A stretch of DNA of 64,000 bases from Pseudophaeomoniella oleicola. Lineage: Eukaryota > Ascomycota > Eurotiomycetes > Phaeomoniellales > Phaeomoniellaceae. The stretch lies in contig QWDQ01000009.1 of the NCBI GenBank assembly GCA_003868215.1, positions 1 to 64,000 on the forward strand, written 5' to 3'. A program made the translations under genes and the position numbers. How positions within the stretch are numbered: position 1 is the first letter of the stretch; every line of letters begins with the position of its first letter. Positions 46,086-56,870 of the stretch are shown in pieces. The notes below the pieces were generated by a model. The model saw only the letters and a list, made by a program, of their open reading frames with translations. It was not told where the DNA came from and searched no databases.

Positions 46086-48257
46086 ATGGCGCAGGACGGC
46101 TATCGCAGCCCTCCTGCAGAACAACCTGGATTTTTCAATTATGCTGATGATCGTCCTTCGCCGCCATCTCAGAAGGATCCCAGTCGTCAAGCAAACAGCG
46201 AATACGAACGTATACGGCCACAGATACCCAGAGATGCTGGTTATGATCATGCCCAGCAGCCGATTAACGATGCTGTCACTTCGGCCTTCGACAAGGCTGA
46301 TACAGCGCATGGGATATCCCCAGATCTGTTGAGCCAAATCACGTCACAGATCACTGCAAGTGTACTGCAGCAGTTGAAGACGACAAGTCTGGGAACGCAG
46401 GTCAACGCGGAAGCTCCTCTTCCTGCGCCTGTGCAAAATGGCCTAGGTATACCACCGTCGCCGCCTACCCAACCAACGTCTCCGCTCCCAGCACAACCAG
46501 ATTCTTACATACCCTCACCACCATTGAAACCGACAGAGGACACTTCTCCCCAGTCATCATTTTCACAGTCTAAATTTACACATCCTGCTCATGGTCATAG
46601 TACCCCACCCGAACGGGTAGGAGCGTCCCCTCTGAGTCAGGCAAGTAATTTGAGCGAAGGGTTTCAAAAGAATACGAGAAAAGAAGGCGAAGTACGGCCG
46701 AAAGGGCCTCTGCGCTTAGATACAGGGCAAGACGCAACTCTGGTGGAAAAAGCTTGGGGTCAACTCTACAATGAAGACGGCGTTCCTACAGCAAGGCTGA
46801 GCCAGTTCCTACGTGGCATCGCCAATCACATTATCGAGGATTATGAGCCCAAGAACAGTCTTGTCATTACGCCAACAAAAATGCAAAAGTTCTACAGAGA
46901 CACTGCCATCGCAAGTGAGCTCTATCCTTGGCAAGTCGTATTCGACGATAGGACATCGTCGATATCCCGGCTGTTCCGAGAGATAGGAGTGATGCACCAT
47001 CTTGTGCAGGAAGAAGGTCGACATGATGAACGCCCTGATATTCCAGGACTCACGCCACAAGGATTTGAGAGATGGGTCACGCTACTGCTGAGAGCGAACC
47101 CGGAACAAGAATTCGAACGCCTCCAAAAGATCGTACTCAACATGCCGATCAGTAATGCAGACAACCGCAAAGATCGATTCCCGAAAGAGATTTCGCGACG
47201 GTTATTTCCTGCAGAAAGGCAGACGTCGACGAAAGAGAAGGTTGAAAAGGCGATGGTCGCCCATTGTAATATTACTCTTCTAGAAAGAGGTCTAAGCGAG
47301 GGGGACAGTGGTCAGAAGAAAAAGGAATCTACACAGCCACCACACGAGCCAAAGCCGTCCGCAGGTCTGGAGCGAGAGAGGAAGCCTTATCCCAGCGGGC
47401 CCTCACACGTTGCATCTGTCGCTGACGAGGAAGAGGAAAGCATCTCGACGCCTCAGCCGATTGAGCGGGAACGGCAGCCCTACACCGCTCAGCCCGGTGG
47501 CGGTAAGACATATGATGGTGGTGGTAGCAAGTCCTCAGCTCCACATTATCAATCAGCAGCGCCGCCTGAACAAATTAAGGATCCTGCCTCTTCTCGAACT
47601 CGTGCCCATTCAACTTCTACTGCTCACCGTTATGAACCCACTTCTGGTCCTGCGACCGCATCTACTACTAAGCCACGTCCCATACCTATAGTATCGAACG
47701 GCAACCGGACCGCGGGCGGTCCATTTCCCGCCATCGATCCCTCAAACGGCGGCAATCCTCCCGATCCCTACGCGCCTCCATCATATCTTCAGCCACGCAC
47801 AGGCTCCATACAGAGGACGAGGTCTCTCCGTAACCGTTCGCCTAGTCTTCAAGATCCTTATCGTCATTCGGAACCCGATTTCTCAAACCCGCCAACGGCA
47901 TTCCCCGAATATCGAGACCGCCCTGAGCGTGACTACGATCGGACACCCTCATATCGCGATGAAAATCAGCGAGCGAGTATGTACGAAATAGGTTCCTCAA
48001 TTCCTGGCCGTGATCGAGGCAGATATCGCTATGAAGGAACTGGTGGTGGAACCGTCAATCCTGGCACTGGTTCTGCTGCTCCCCCACCTACCTCATATCA
48101 CGTTTCTCAAACCAGTGGCAAAGACTACCATCCTAGCGATGATGAACGATATCGAAGCGGGAGGATAGGTGTGAATGGTATGCCACTTGGTGGTACTCCA
48201 GGTGCTGTTGGATATGATTTTGGACACAGTCCTACGGCAGGAACATATTACAGATGA
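46086..48257 (+). CDS. DUF7514-like conserved fungal protein
   Basis: One exon encodes 723 residues. The conserved part spans about 220-400: VEKAWGQLYNEDGVPTARL, QFLRGIANHIIEDYEP, LVITPTKMQKFYRDT, ELYPWQVVFDD and GFERWVTLLLRANPEQEFERLQ. This matches a domain found across filamentous ascomycetes that I know as DUF7514. The N- and C-terminal parts are Pro/Ser-rich and disordered, ending with Arg/Tyr/Gly-rich sequence. Function is unknown; the domain recalls helical scaffolds rather than enzymes because no catalytic motif is visible. Confidence 0.82.
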   Translation: MAQDGYRSPPAEQPGFFNYADDRPSPPSQKDPSRQANSEYERIRPQIPRDAGYDHAQQPINDAVTSAFDKADTAHGISPDLLSQITSQITASVLQQLKTTSLGTQVNAEAPLPAPVQNGLGIPPSPPTQPTSPLPAQPDSYIPSPPLKPTEDTSPQSSFSQSKFTHPAHGHSTPPERVGASPLSQASNLSEGFQKNTRKEGEVRPKGPLRLDTGQDATLVEKAWGQLYNEDGVPTARLSQFLRGIANHIIEDYEPKNSLVITPTKMQKFYRDTAIASELYPWQVVFDDRTSSISRLFREIGVMHHLVQEEGRHDERPDIPGLTPQGFERWVTLLLRANPEQEFERLQKIVLNMPISNADNRKDRFPKEISRRLFPAERQTSTKEKVEKAMVAHCNITLLERGLSEGDSGQKKKESTQPPHEPKPSAGLERERKPYPSGPSHVASVADEEEESISTPQPIERERQPYTAQPGGGKTYDGGGSKSSAPHYQSAAPPEQIKDPASSRTRAHSTSTAHRYEPTSGPATASTTKPRPIPIVSNGNRTAGGPFPAIDPSNGGNPPDPYAPPSYLQPRTGSIQRTRSLRNRSPSLQDPYRHSEPDFSNPPTAFPEYRDRPERDYDRTPSYRDENQRASMYEIGSSIPGRDRGRYRYEGTGGGTVNPGTGSAAPPPTSYHVSQTSGKDYHPSDDERYRSGRIGVNGMPLGGTPGAVGYDFGHSPTAGTYYR

Positions 48258-49374
48258 TATCTGGATAGTTGTCACGGGTGAATACGCGGATACGACCATT
48301 TGCGACGAATGAAAAAAATCAGCAAGAGGAGGAACCTCTCCTACTCCAATGTTATCTTCGATTCTGGTATCAAAGCAGGTCTTACCGTTGTGTCTATTTT
48401 GCTTCATTTTACGCCCATTGCTTGAAAATTTTGAGCGTTTGGAAATTTACTTTCTCCTGAGATATCCCAACCCCCCTTTTTTCTATTTTAATTGGGTCAC
48501 TATTCAAAATCCTTATCTTCTTACCTTTCCCGCCATTTCCTTGATCAACGATTGATCGATCTTTTTTTGAAAACCTCGTTTTACGTGATAGGTCTTGTTC
48601 GTCCAGTTACGATTCAATGGATGAGAAATGTCCTTTCCTCCTAACTACGTCAGTTTTAGGTACTATATAGCTACCTACTTAGCCATCACCAACGAGCTGC
48701 ATTGCACGCATACATGCAACACAAATCGGAACGACTGGTTGTCAAGACGTAACTACGGGAAAGGGCTTGTGTATGAGGTCTGGAATTGCAGTGATTTTTT
48801 CTTGTATACATGTTTATTTTTTTTTTTTTTTTTCTCGAACGTTGGTATATATATATACCTATGTATATATTACCTCGGAATAGCGGTTTACATCTTCATC
48901 ATTCATTAACAAACACTTATTTTAATCGATTAGCAATGCTTGATCGAGTTGAGTAATTTAGCTAACTAAATGAGCAGTAAGTACTAGTACAAACAGTCAG
49001 GTCTGTGGTACGTACCTATATGTATGTAGGTATCTGTGGAGTTTCCATGTCATCTAACACACTTTCCCTTACATAGGTACCTACCTAGGTAAGGTACCTA
49101 GACAAACGAATGTGATTAATATCTCTTCTCAGCCTGTCCTGCCTGTTCAAAGATATTGTGTGAAGTTTGCGTAACATCTAACTGAGTCGGTCTACTACTG
49201 AATGCCCTTCTTTCCCTTTCCCCCCGCTTTTTTTCCCTCTCGGATTCCAGGCTCTAACGCGTTGTGAAAGATTACAGGATTGACAGATGCGATGGGGTTT
49301 AGAAAAGGGGTTTGAGAATCAGTATCGGCTATTTGTCGATGAAGGGGGGGGCAGGCTTCTTCATTCTATCTATC
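48258..49374. other. Intergenic region between convergent genes
   Basis: It holds 3' sequences of the two flanking genes, a T run near 48818-48833, a TA repeat near 48846-48857 and a palindromic CCTACCTAGGTAAGGTACC element near 49080-49098. No gene is supported. Confidence 0.45.
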
Positions 49375-51290
49375 TCATAGTTCTGACCGCCAGCCTGTCT
49401 GATTCCTTTTATGATCATGCTGCGTAGATGGAGCAGGAGGAGTAGACTTGATATTCTTCCATCTTTTCCTCTGTGAACTGACCGTTGGTCCAATATAGAC
49501 CTCCTGTGGATGGTTCATGGCAAGCGGCCAAAGCTCTCTGGGAAATTGGGTCTGTGTTTGAATCATAGCATACAGATCGCTCCATACAAGACTTCCGAGG
49601 ATACGGACCGTCCCAGCAAACCCTGGTGACTCTTCATCATGATCGTCAACTTTATTAGGGTCAAAATCTGCCTCGACAGCTACGACGAATCCCGTGTTCT
49701 CTCCGGGTCGAACGTGCGGACCTGGAAGCGACATGTACGATTCCACGCTAGCCTCGTCAATGACGAGGAAAACGATATCTGGGGAATTTGTTGTATAACG
49801 AGCGAGATGGTGTCTGTCTTCTTAAGTAACTAAATTTCACGGATTGAGGAGAGCAGGGGAGATACCTTTTCGCAGCTTCAACGTCGTCGTCGTTGATACC
49901 AAGATCTTTCCCATCTAGCCAATGCAATTTCAAAATATCTTTGATCAGCGCTGATCCAGCAATACCATCTCCCCAGTCAGCAAGGTCGGATTTAAATCTA
50001 TGCAGAAACTCTGCCCACTCCGCTTCTGATTGTTTATGAGTCAGTCGATAAATAGCGAATTCAGTGGATGCCCACTCTCTAGATGCCAGTGTCAATTGGA
50101 TCCAAGCTTCCGTAGTATGTGTTCGGGGTCGCCCCGCAACTCTATGCGTGTTTGATTCTGTGCTTGCACTTGAAATATAACCTTTTCCACCAAACTCTTA
50201 GGGTCGTTCAATGATAGACTAGTAGAGGCAGACGCGGATTGAATGGAGCTCATGAACACTTTCTGGTGACTGACTTGCTTCATTTTTTCAAGGTAAGAAG
50301 TGGCTCGTTTCGTGAAATCCGGGTCCCAGAGAATAGTTGACGCCGATTCAGTGTAGCCGTCATATCCAGCCATCGGCATAAATATCGTCAAATCAGCCTT
50401 AGCCGCGAGATTCGTAAGATTGTGTATTCTGTTAATGAGCTCCCATTGCCGAGGCGATATGTCATCATCAGGGGGCACATGTTCGGCAAGCTCACAAAGA
50501 GCCAGGTTACGAAGCTCGTCAACATGGCCAACGACCCAATTATGAGCACGAGTTGTCATGAGCTGGTATACACCATGGACATATTCCGCCCATAGACCTG
50601 TAATTGACACAGCCTCTTTTCCCTGCGTTTTTCGTAAGTCACTAACAGCTATGTCAAAGTCCTTCAGGTGGCCTGAGATGATGTTGTATGCCTGACGTAT
50701 GTTGTCCTGATTTGCGTCGAGGTAATCGAATGCTGTGATCAGAGAGTACATATATTCGCAGGCGGCCTCGTGGTTTTCAGAGTCATCCAGCTGCATGGCA
50801 CGCCATCGATTATCTGAAAGCGGGACGATACCCTCCTAGATCCGAGATACCATGTGATGGACTGGCTGAGCCACTATCGCGAGCCGACCAGAATCTTCGA
50901 AAGAGATAATGCTTGTCATCAATTGATCAAGTACAGATCCTCTGCTCGCATTATGGGGATACGGAGCCCACTCGGCATATGGAGAGTTCATGTAATTGAC
51001 TTCTTCTACCATGAGCGTTGGCAGAGGTGTCTGATTCCCAGTTGGCAGAGTTCCCGAGATGCAAAAGGCCATGAATTGGGCGATGGTATGAAGCCCAAAT
51101 GACCGGTCAGCTACAAAGAGTCAGTTAGTTCCAATCTCTCCGTAGAGTCGTGGTTATTTCAATCTCCGCGTATAATGGTACCGATATGGATTGCTCACGA
51201 ACCTATCATAACTCCATTGAAAAAAATATCACCACCGAGACCGTAGGTAGGAGACAACCTAGGAGACAGATTCGATCCTGTCTGACCCAT
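49375..51290 (-). CDS. Unrecognised multi-exon gene, model uncertain
   Basis: A model of five exons (51203-51290, 50851-51110, 50220-50790, 49866-50157, 49375-49813) is in frame and gives 549 residues starting MGQTGSNLSP. Two junctions are well supported: 51111-51202 (branch CTAACTGAC, TTTGTAG acceptor) and 49814-49865. The other two are inferred. The frame contains a TAG at 50836-50838, avoided only if a 60-nt intron (50791-50850, GTATCT..TGCAG) is removed. A change of frame near 50095-50157 needs another intron such as 50158-50219. The protein is acidic, mostly helical and without membrane segments. I recognise no family. If the two inferred introns are not used, the gene is broken. Confidence 0.6.
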
Positions 51291-51826
51291 GTTTGGCGTA
51301 TCTTCACAGAGCGATGATAATATGACTAATTCTTGATACCGAAGTTTTATGTGAAGCCCACGATAGGTGTGTCCGAGAACTCGAGTAAATGCTACGCGAT
51401 CATGATCCGAGCGTGAAGATGCTAATCGAGCCCGAGTCACCTTCCAAGCACCGTCTTATATACAACCACACCGACATTGCCTGATGGAGGCAAAATAGGC
51501 AGCTGGCGTGAGAGTCGCCGCCAACAACGACAGACTTTCGTCTCATGGTCCCAATAGCACCGCGTAGTGACATCCGCGAACCAGTTAAATACCTGAAAGA
51601 GCAATAGGGGCCGCCGTAGGTGTTTTGACGCTTTATCTTGGCACTCCGATAATCGATAAGCGAATTCAAAATGATTGAAAAATAAAAAATTCGGGAGCAA
51701 CTGTCTCCGCAATCTCCAGCTGAATAGATTTCGAACAGATCGAGGCGGTTTGATATTTGCACTTACCTGCTTCCTGTAGTTCTTCAACCTCGAAGAGACC
51801 ACAGCAGTCTGCGATTCGTCCTCATC
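51291..51826. other. Divergent promoter region
   Basis: This 536-bp stretch lies between the unrecognised minus-strand gene and UTP7 and is presumed to drive both. Open frames here overlap in shadow of the flanking genes. Confidence 0.45.
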
Positions 51827-53512
51827 ATGGAGACTCTTACAGAGAACCCTGCAGGTCAATTGACCATAGGCAACATTCAACCACCGGTGCGGCGAAAACC
51901 TCCCACAGCTCTTGCTCGACCCGAAGACCGTGAGGATAACCAGCGAGCTCTTGAAGCCCAAAGCATATACGGTAGGGGAAAAGCAGTCAAGTCTACTAGC
52001 GTGAAGGATCGGAAGCTCAGAGCGAACTTGAAAAGGCTTGAAAATAAATACAAAGACGCTATACTTGGAGCAAAAGATGCGGAGATTCTTCTTGAGAATG
52101 AGGAGGGTTTCTTGCAGCCAGAGGGAGAGCTAGAAAGGACATACAAAATACGTCCAGATGAGATCAAGGAAGCGGTTGGGATACAGCAAGCCAAAAAGGC
52201 CGTGGAATTTAAGCTGGATATGGGGCCGTATAGATCACACTATACTCGCAATGGTCGCAGTCTCCTCCTTGCTGGCAGAAAAGGGCATATTGCGACCTGT
52301 GAGTGGCGGGCAGGGAAACCGGCGTGTGAAATCAACGTCAACGAAACCATCAGAGACGCAAAGTGGCTCCACAATGACCAGTATTTTGCAGTCGCCCAAA
52401 AGAAATACACATACATCTACGACCATGCCGGTGTCGAAATACACTGCCTCCGCAAATATGTCGAAGCGACACACCTCGAGTTTTTGCCCTACCATTTCCT
52501 CCTTGCTGGGATTGAGAACAGTGGCTTTCTGCGCTATACTGATACATCGACTGGTCAGATTGTTGCAGAGCTTCCTACCCGGAAAGGCTCACCTACTGCA
52601 CTCACTCAAAACCCGTGGAACGCCATTCTCCATGTCGGTCACCAGAACGGAACCGTTTCCCTCTGGTCACCAAACTCGACTGAAGCTTTGGTCAAGGTTC
52701 AGGCCCATGCCGGCCCTGTACGCGCCGCTGCGGTAGATCGACTTGGCCGATACATGCTCTCAGCAGGCCAAGACCTGAAACTCAAGCTTTGGGATATCCG
52801 CATGTTCAAGGAAGTCCACACTTACCATACCCACACACCCGCTTCGTCGATCTCGATATCCGACCGTGGCCTTGCTGCCGTTGGCACCAACACTACGGTC
52901 ACAATATGGAAGGACCTCTTCACTACGCCTGCAACCGCCACATCCTCTGTGGAACCTTCAAAAATTCAATCTCCCTATATGAACTACGGCCTCTCCGGGT
53001 CTCCCATCCAAAACCTCCAGTTCTGCCCTTTCGAGGATATCCTCGGCATCGGTCATGCTCAAGGATTCAGCTCCGCCATTGTCCCAGGAGCCGGCGAACC
53101 CAACTTCGACGCCCTCGAAACCAACCCCTACGAGACCACTAAACAGCGCCAAGAATCCGAAGTGAAATCCCTCCTCAACAAACTCCAACCCGAAACCATC
53201 GCCCTGGACCCCAACTTCATTGGCAGCCTCGACATCCGCTCCGCCGAAGAGCGCAGCCGCGCAAAAGACCTCGACACCCCCGCCGCTGACCCCCTCGCTC
53301 AGCTCAAAGAACGCAACCGGGCCCGCGGAAAAAACAGCTCGCTCCGCCGTCACCTCCGGAAGAAGGGGGGCAAGAACATCATTGACGAGAAGAGACTGCG
53401 TCTCGAGAAGATGAGAAAGGAGAGGAGCGAGATGGCGAGCAGGAAGAAAGGGGAGGAAAAGCAGGAACTGGGCTCGGCGCTGGGACGGTTCGCGAAGAAG
53501 AGTGACTTCTAG
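51827..53512 (+). CDS. UTP7: Utp7/WDR46 (BING4), U3 snoRNP small-subunit processome factor
   Basis: One exon encodes 561 residues. The N-terminal third is basic and helical (KDRKLRANLKRLENKYKDAIL), and QAKKAVEFKLDMGPYRSHYTRNG opens the propeller. WD40 blades follow (SLLLAGRKGHIATCEW, GHQNGTVSLWSPNS, AHAGPVRAAAVDRLGRYML with LKLKLWDIRMFKEV). The C-terminal BING4CT region (PCRGSPIQNLQF-like; here SPIQNLQFCPFEDILGIGHA and GFSSAIVPGAGEPNFDALE) ends in a basic tail. Utp7 is a nucleolar subunit of the 90S pre-ribosome needed for early 18S rRNA processing. The start is the first ATG in frame. TSR1, another small-subunit factor, follows 509 bp downstream on the same strand. Confidence 0.95.
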   Translation: METLTENPAGQLTIGNIQPPVRRKPPTALARPEDREDNQRALEAQSIYGRGKAVKSTSVKDRKLRANLKRLENKYKDAILGAKDAEILLENEEGFLQPEGELERTYKIRPDEIKEAVGIQQAKKAVEFKLDMGPYRSHYTRNGRSLLLAGRKGHIATCEWRAGKPACEINVNETIRDAKWLHNDQYFAVAQKKYTYIYDHAGVEIHCLRKYVEATHLEFLPYHFLLAGIENSGFLRYTDTSTGQIVAELPTRKGSPTALTQNPWNAILHVGHQNGTVSLWSPNSTEALVKVQAHAGPVRAAAVDRLGRYMLSAGQDLKLKLWDIRMFKEVHTYHTHTPASSISISDRGLAAVGTNTTVTIWKDLFTTPATATSSVEPSKIQSPYMNYGLSGSPIQNLQFCPFEDILGIGHAQGFSSAIVPGAGEPNFDALETNPYETTKQRQESEVKSLLNKLQPETIALDPNFIGSLDIRSAEERSRAKDLDTPAADPLAQLKERNRARGKNSSLRRHLRKKGGKNIIDEKRLRLEKMRKERSEMASRKKGEEKQELGSALGRFAKKSDF

Positions 53513-54021
53513 TATTAGTCGTCGTCGTCGTCGTCACGTAAAGCTTTTAGAGGTCAATCCCTTATTCAGAAAGGAAGGGAAAGGCTTAGAAAGCTCCATC
53601 AATACCTATTTTAGGTACGTAGGTACGCGACAGATATCGCAAGCCCAGATTTGAAACTCCATAGCCAAAGAAAAAGAATGCATATTCTATCCTTATTCTC
53701 TCTAAGGGAAAGAAAGACCAAGAGAATTATATACATAGGTACTTACCTACTCGTCTTAAGCCTTCGTAGACATAGATGAAGGCTGGAATGTCAGAATCCT
53801 TTTACGTGTTGGGTAATTACCTATTGTCCTAAGCTCTTCCGAACCGAAAACTCCGCGCTGGGTAAACCAATTCAGGGCGCCAAGATTTCAGTGATAAGCA
53901 GGCACAATCTCCAAATTCTGACTGAGGGGCGACTCGATAATCAATTTATTTTTCTTGCAACGAACAAAAAATGTTACTACCGTACAGGTTCAAGGCTGGG
54001 GAATCAAGGACAGCTCCAACC
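53513..54021. other. Intergenic region between UTP7 and TSR1
   Basis: It contains a CGT trinucleotide run at about 53520-53536 just after the UTP7 stop and, from position, the TSR1 promoter and leader. The TSR1 frame stays open upstream to an ATG at 53971. Confidence 0.5.
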
Positions 54022-56421
54022 ATGGCCCCGATGCCAGATGCTGCTCACCATCATAGGAGCACTACAAAACACAAGCATAAAGCCTTCAGACCACGTTTTG
54101 CGAGCAAAGGTGCCCTGAAAGATCTTGCAAAGGGCAAGGTGGAGAGGCTTGATCGCGGACAGAGACGCACACCACACCAGCAAACGATGTCGAAATTGGT
54201 TCGCCGAAATCAGGCCAAGCAGCAACGATTGCATCACCATGAAAAGAAACAGCATGAAGAAAGCATATTTCAAGGACGCGGCGGTGTAGCAAAGAATGTC
54301 GCAATTGTGCCCATGGCTGCTGATGTGGATGTTGCGGCGGCGATCCGGTCCCTCAATGAGAGTGTCGATTTGAACGAGAACGTGTCCAACGAAAGTGCGA
54401 CGAAGGTGCTCGTAGAGCGATTTCGAAGAAACCTTCTATATATTCCAGCGACGAGAGATCTACTCAATGCGCTAGACATTTGCCGGTTGGCTGACTGGGT
54501 AGTACTTGTACTCGCGGCAGACCAGGAACTCGATGAAGTAGATGATCTACTATTGAGATCTATTGAAGGTCAAGGTATCAGCAACGTAGTAGCCGTTGTA
54601 CAGGGATTGGACAAGGTCACGCCACAGAACAGACGACCTAAGGTTGTCACTTCGCTGAAAGCACTGATGAATCGGTATTTCCCTGGTCTTGACAGAGTAT
54701 ACTCTCTTGAGAATAAGGCAGATAGCGCAAATCTGGTCCGCAGTCTGTGTACAGCAGCTTCCAGGGGCATAAGATGGAGAGATGAGAGGAGCTGGATGGT
54801 CATAGAAGGCTTACAGTGGTCAGGGTCGACAACAACCGATGGGAAAGAGTCCGTCATTCTGACTGGAAATGTCCGTGGTAGAAATCTTAATCCAGATCGA
54901 CTCGTTCATATCCCAGGCTGGGGCGACCATAGAATTGGTCGCGTCGTGGAGATACCGAAAGAGACTCGCTCGAGGAAGACAGGGGATGATACTGTGATGG
55001 ACGTTGTTAATGTTGAGTACCAGCCAACGGAAGATCAAGATACTCTTGACACCCTAGCGCCGGAAGAAGTCGCCATGGCTGATGCTACAAGTACACTTGC
55101 AACAACCGAGAACAAGGGTGTACTACTTGACGATCATCACTACTTTTCAGACGATGATGAGCATCTTCCCTCGCGACCCAAGCGTTTGCCGAGGGGCACA
55201 TCGTCATATCAGGCCGCTTGGTACTTGGACGATATGTCCGATTCAGGCTCTGACCTTACAGATGCCGAAGATATGGAAGACGAAGAAATTCCCGACCTTG
55301 TCGAAGGGCATCCAGAAGACGGCATGGCCATGCATGATGACCCTGTGGATGCAGTGACGGAGGGTGTTCCAACGGAGTATCCCGAATCGGAAATGCACGT
55401 CGATGCTACCCCTGAAGATGAGGCAGCTGAAATAGAAGCGTTCCGAGCCAGCCGTAAGAAAGAAGCAGAGGAAGACCTGGAATTTCCGGATGAGATTGAA
55501 ATACATCCAAATGTTCCGGCACGAGAACGTCTGGCTAAATACCGTGGATTGAAGTCGTTGCGAACTAGCGAATGGAACACGGCTGCCGACGCCCTTTATG
55601 AACCCGAGGAGCACCGTCGACTACTACAGATTCCTGACTATAAGAAGTCAAAAGCACAAGTCACTCGTGAGACCTTGGTTGGAGGGATTGCGGCGGGAAC
55701 GCGTATTGAGATGGAAATTCTAAATGTGCCTATCGAGTACAAGGCATCGGCAGCGCCCTCGTGCATGTTCTCCCTTCTTCGCCATGAACACAAACACACC
55801 GTTATCAATATGAATCTCACCCTTAATGCAGATGTGGAGGCACCTTTGAAAGCGAAAGAAGAATTATATGTACAAATCGGTTCTCGCCGTTTTGTCATTA
55901 ACCCGGTCTTTTCTGCAGCGGGCAACACGCCTAATGATGTTCACAAAGTCGATCGCTTCTTGCATCCTGGCCGATCCGCAATCGCTTCTTTCATTGGCCC
56001 ACTAACCTGGGGATCAGTTCCAGTGCTTGTCTTCAGGCGATCTTCCGATGCGTCTCAAGGGTTGGAGCTTATAGGGACCGCCACGACTCTGCCGTCCTCA
56101 ACCTCAAGGGTCATCGCCAAGAGAATTATACTTACTGGTCATCCATACAAGATCCATAAAAAGCTTGTCACAGTCAGATACATGTTCTTTAATGACGAGG
56201 ATGTGAGATGGTTCAGTGCTCTCCCTCTATGGACAAAGCGCGGAAGGCAAGGTTTCATCAAAGAGAGCCTGGGTACTCATGGTTACTTCAAAGCGACGTT
56301 CGATGGGAAGATCAATCCGATGGATGCTATCGCCGTCAGTCTGTATAAGCGAGTATGGCCACGCACAGCAAAAGCATGGGATGCCAGCATGGGATGCCAG
56401 CATATGATCAGTTGTCGGTAG
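54022..56421 (+). CDS. TSR1: Tsr1, pre-40S ribosome assembly factor
   Basis: The frame from ATG 54022 encodes 799 residues (an ATG at 53971 would add 17). I prefer 54022 because the conserved basic opening, HHHRSTTKHKHKAFRPRFASKGALKD, starts close to the end of other Tsr1 proteins. The protein has the translation-factor-like fold of the Bms1/Tsr1 family but lacks a GTP-binding P-loop, as Tsr1 does. Later landmarks are ARERLAKYRGLKSLRTSEW, GTRIEMEILNVP, FSLLRHEHKHTVINMNL, SFIGPLTWGSVPVLVF, RIILTGHPYKIHKKLVTVRYMFFN and ESLGTHGYFKATFDGKI. Central acidic stretches (DDMSDSGSDLTDAED) are typical. Tsr1 binds the pre-40S particle and blocks early translation-factor binding. Confidence 0.96.
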   Translation: MAPMPDAAHHHRSTTKHKHKAFRPRFASKGALKDLAKGKVERLDRGQRRTPHQQTMSKLVRRNQAKQQRLHHHEKKQHEESIFQGRGGVAKNVAIVPMAADVDVAAAIRSLNESVDLNENVSNESATKVLVERFRRNLLYIPATRDLLNALDICRLADWVVLVLAADQELDEVDDLLLRSIEGQGISNVVAVVQGLDKVTPQNRRPKVVTSLKALMNRYFPGLDRVYSLENKADSANLVRSLCTAASRGIRWRDERSWMVIEGLQWSGSTTTDGKESVILTGNVRGRNLNPDRLVHIPGWGDHRIGRVVEIPKETRSRKTGDDTVMDVVNVEYQPTEDQDTLDTLAPEEVAMADATSTLATTENKGVLLDDHHYFSDDDEHLPSRPKRLPRGTSSYQAAWYLDDMSDSGSDLTDAEDMEDEEIPDLVEGHPEDGMAMHDDPVDAVTEGVPTEYPESEMHVDATPEDEAAEIEAFRASRKKEAEEDLEFPDEIEIHPNVPARERLAKYRGLKSLRTSEWNTAADALYEPEEHRRLLQIPDYKKSKAQVTRETLVGGIAAGTRIEMEILNVPIEYKASAAPSCMFSLLRHEHKHTVINMNLTLNADVEAPLKAKEELYVQIGSRRFVINPVFSAAGNTPNDVHKVDRFLHPGRSAIASFIGPLTWGSVPVLVFRRSSDASQGLELIGTATTLPSSTSRVIAKRIILTGHPYKIHKKLVTVRYMFFNDEDVRWFSALPLWTKRGRQGFIKESLGTHGYFKATFDGKINPMDAIAVSLYKRVWPRTAKAWDASMGCQHMISCR

Positions 56422-56870
56422 CAAATAGATGAGAAAGGTGTTTTCGTGCATAGGGTACATATATTCATGAGTGATGATTGATGACGCCGAAAAGTGTGGT
56501 TTGCATGTTTTGAAAGATGATGACATGCGTCGGGTCTTTGCATAGGTCACAATGAAAATGTCATTTACTTACCAGTATTTTTCTTCACCGCGTATATCAA
56601 TCGTAGGTATTAGAGATTGACTGCATAGATTTCCCAATAACTCTTATGATAAACCTGAACCACTTGTCTTGTAATTTTCACGTTCATCCTTTGTTGTGTC
56701 AAATATATTTCACGCACCTTCCTCTACTACGAGGAGAGCGCTCCAAACACATCTCAACCAACGTTAACCAGAACAACTACATCACATATCTGGTATTGAT
56801 TCATCGCCAAATCCCTGCTGGATTTCGGTATCTAACAATCTGGAATCATCACATACAAGCAGCAGACAAC
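56422..56870. other. Intergenic region and leader
   Basis: About 450 bp between TSR1 and the next plus-strand gene. The coding frame of that gene is open from 56646, but the first ATG giving a sensible start is 56871. No separate gene is seen. Confidence 0.45.
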
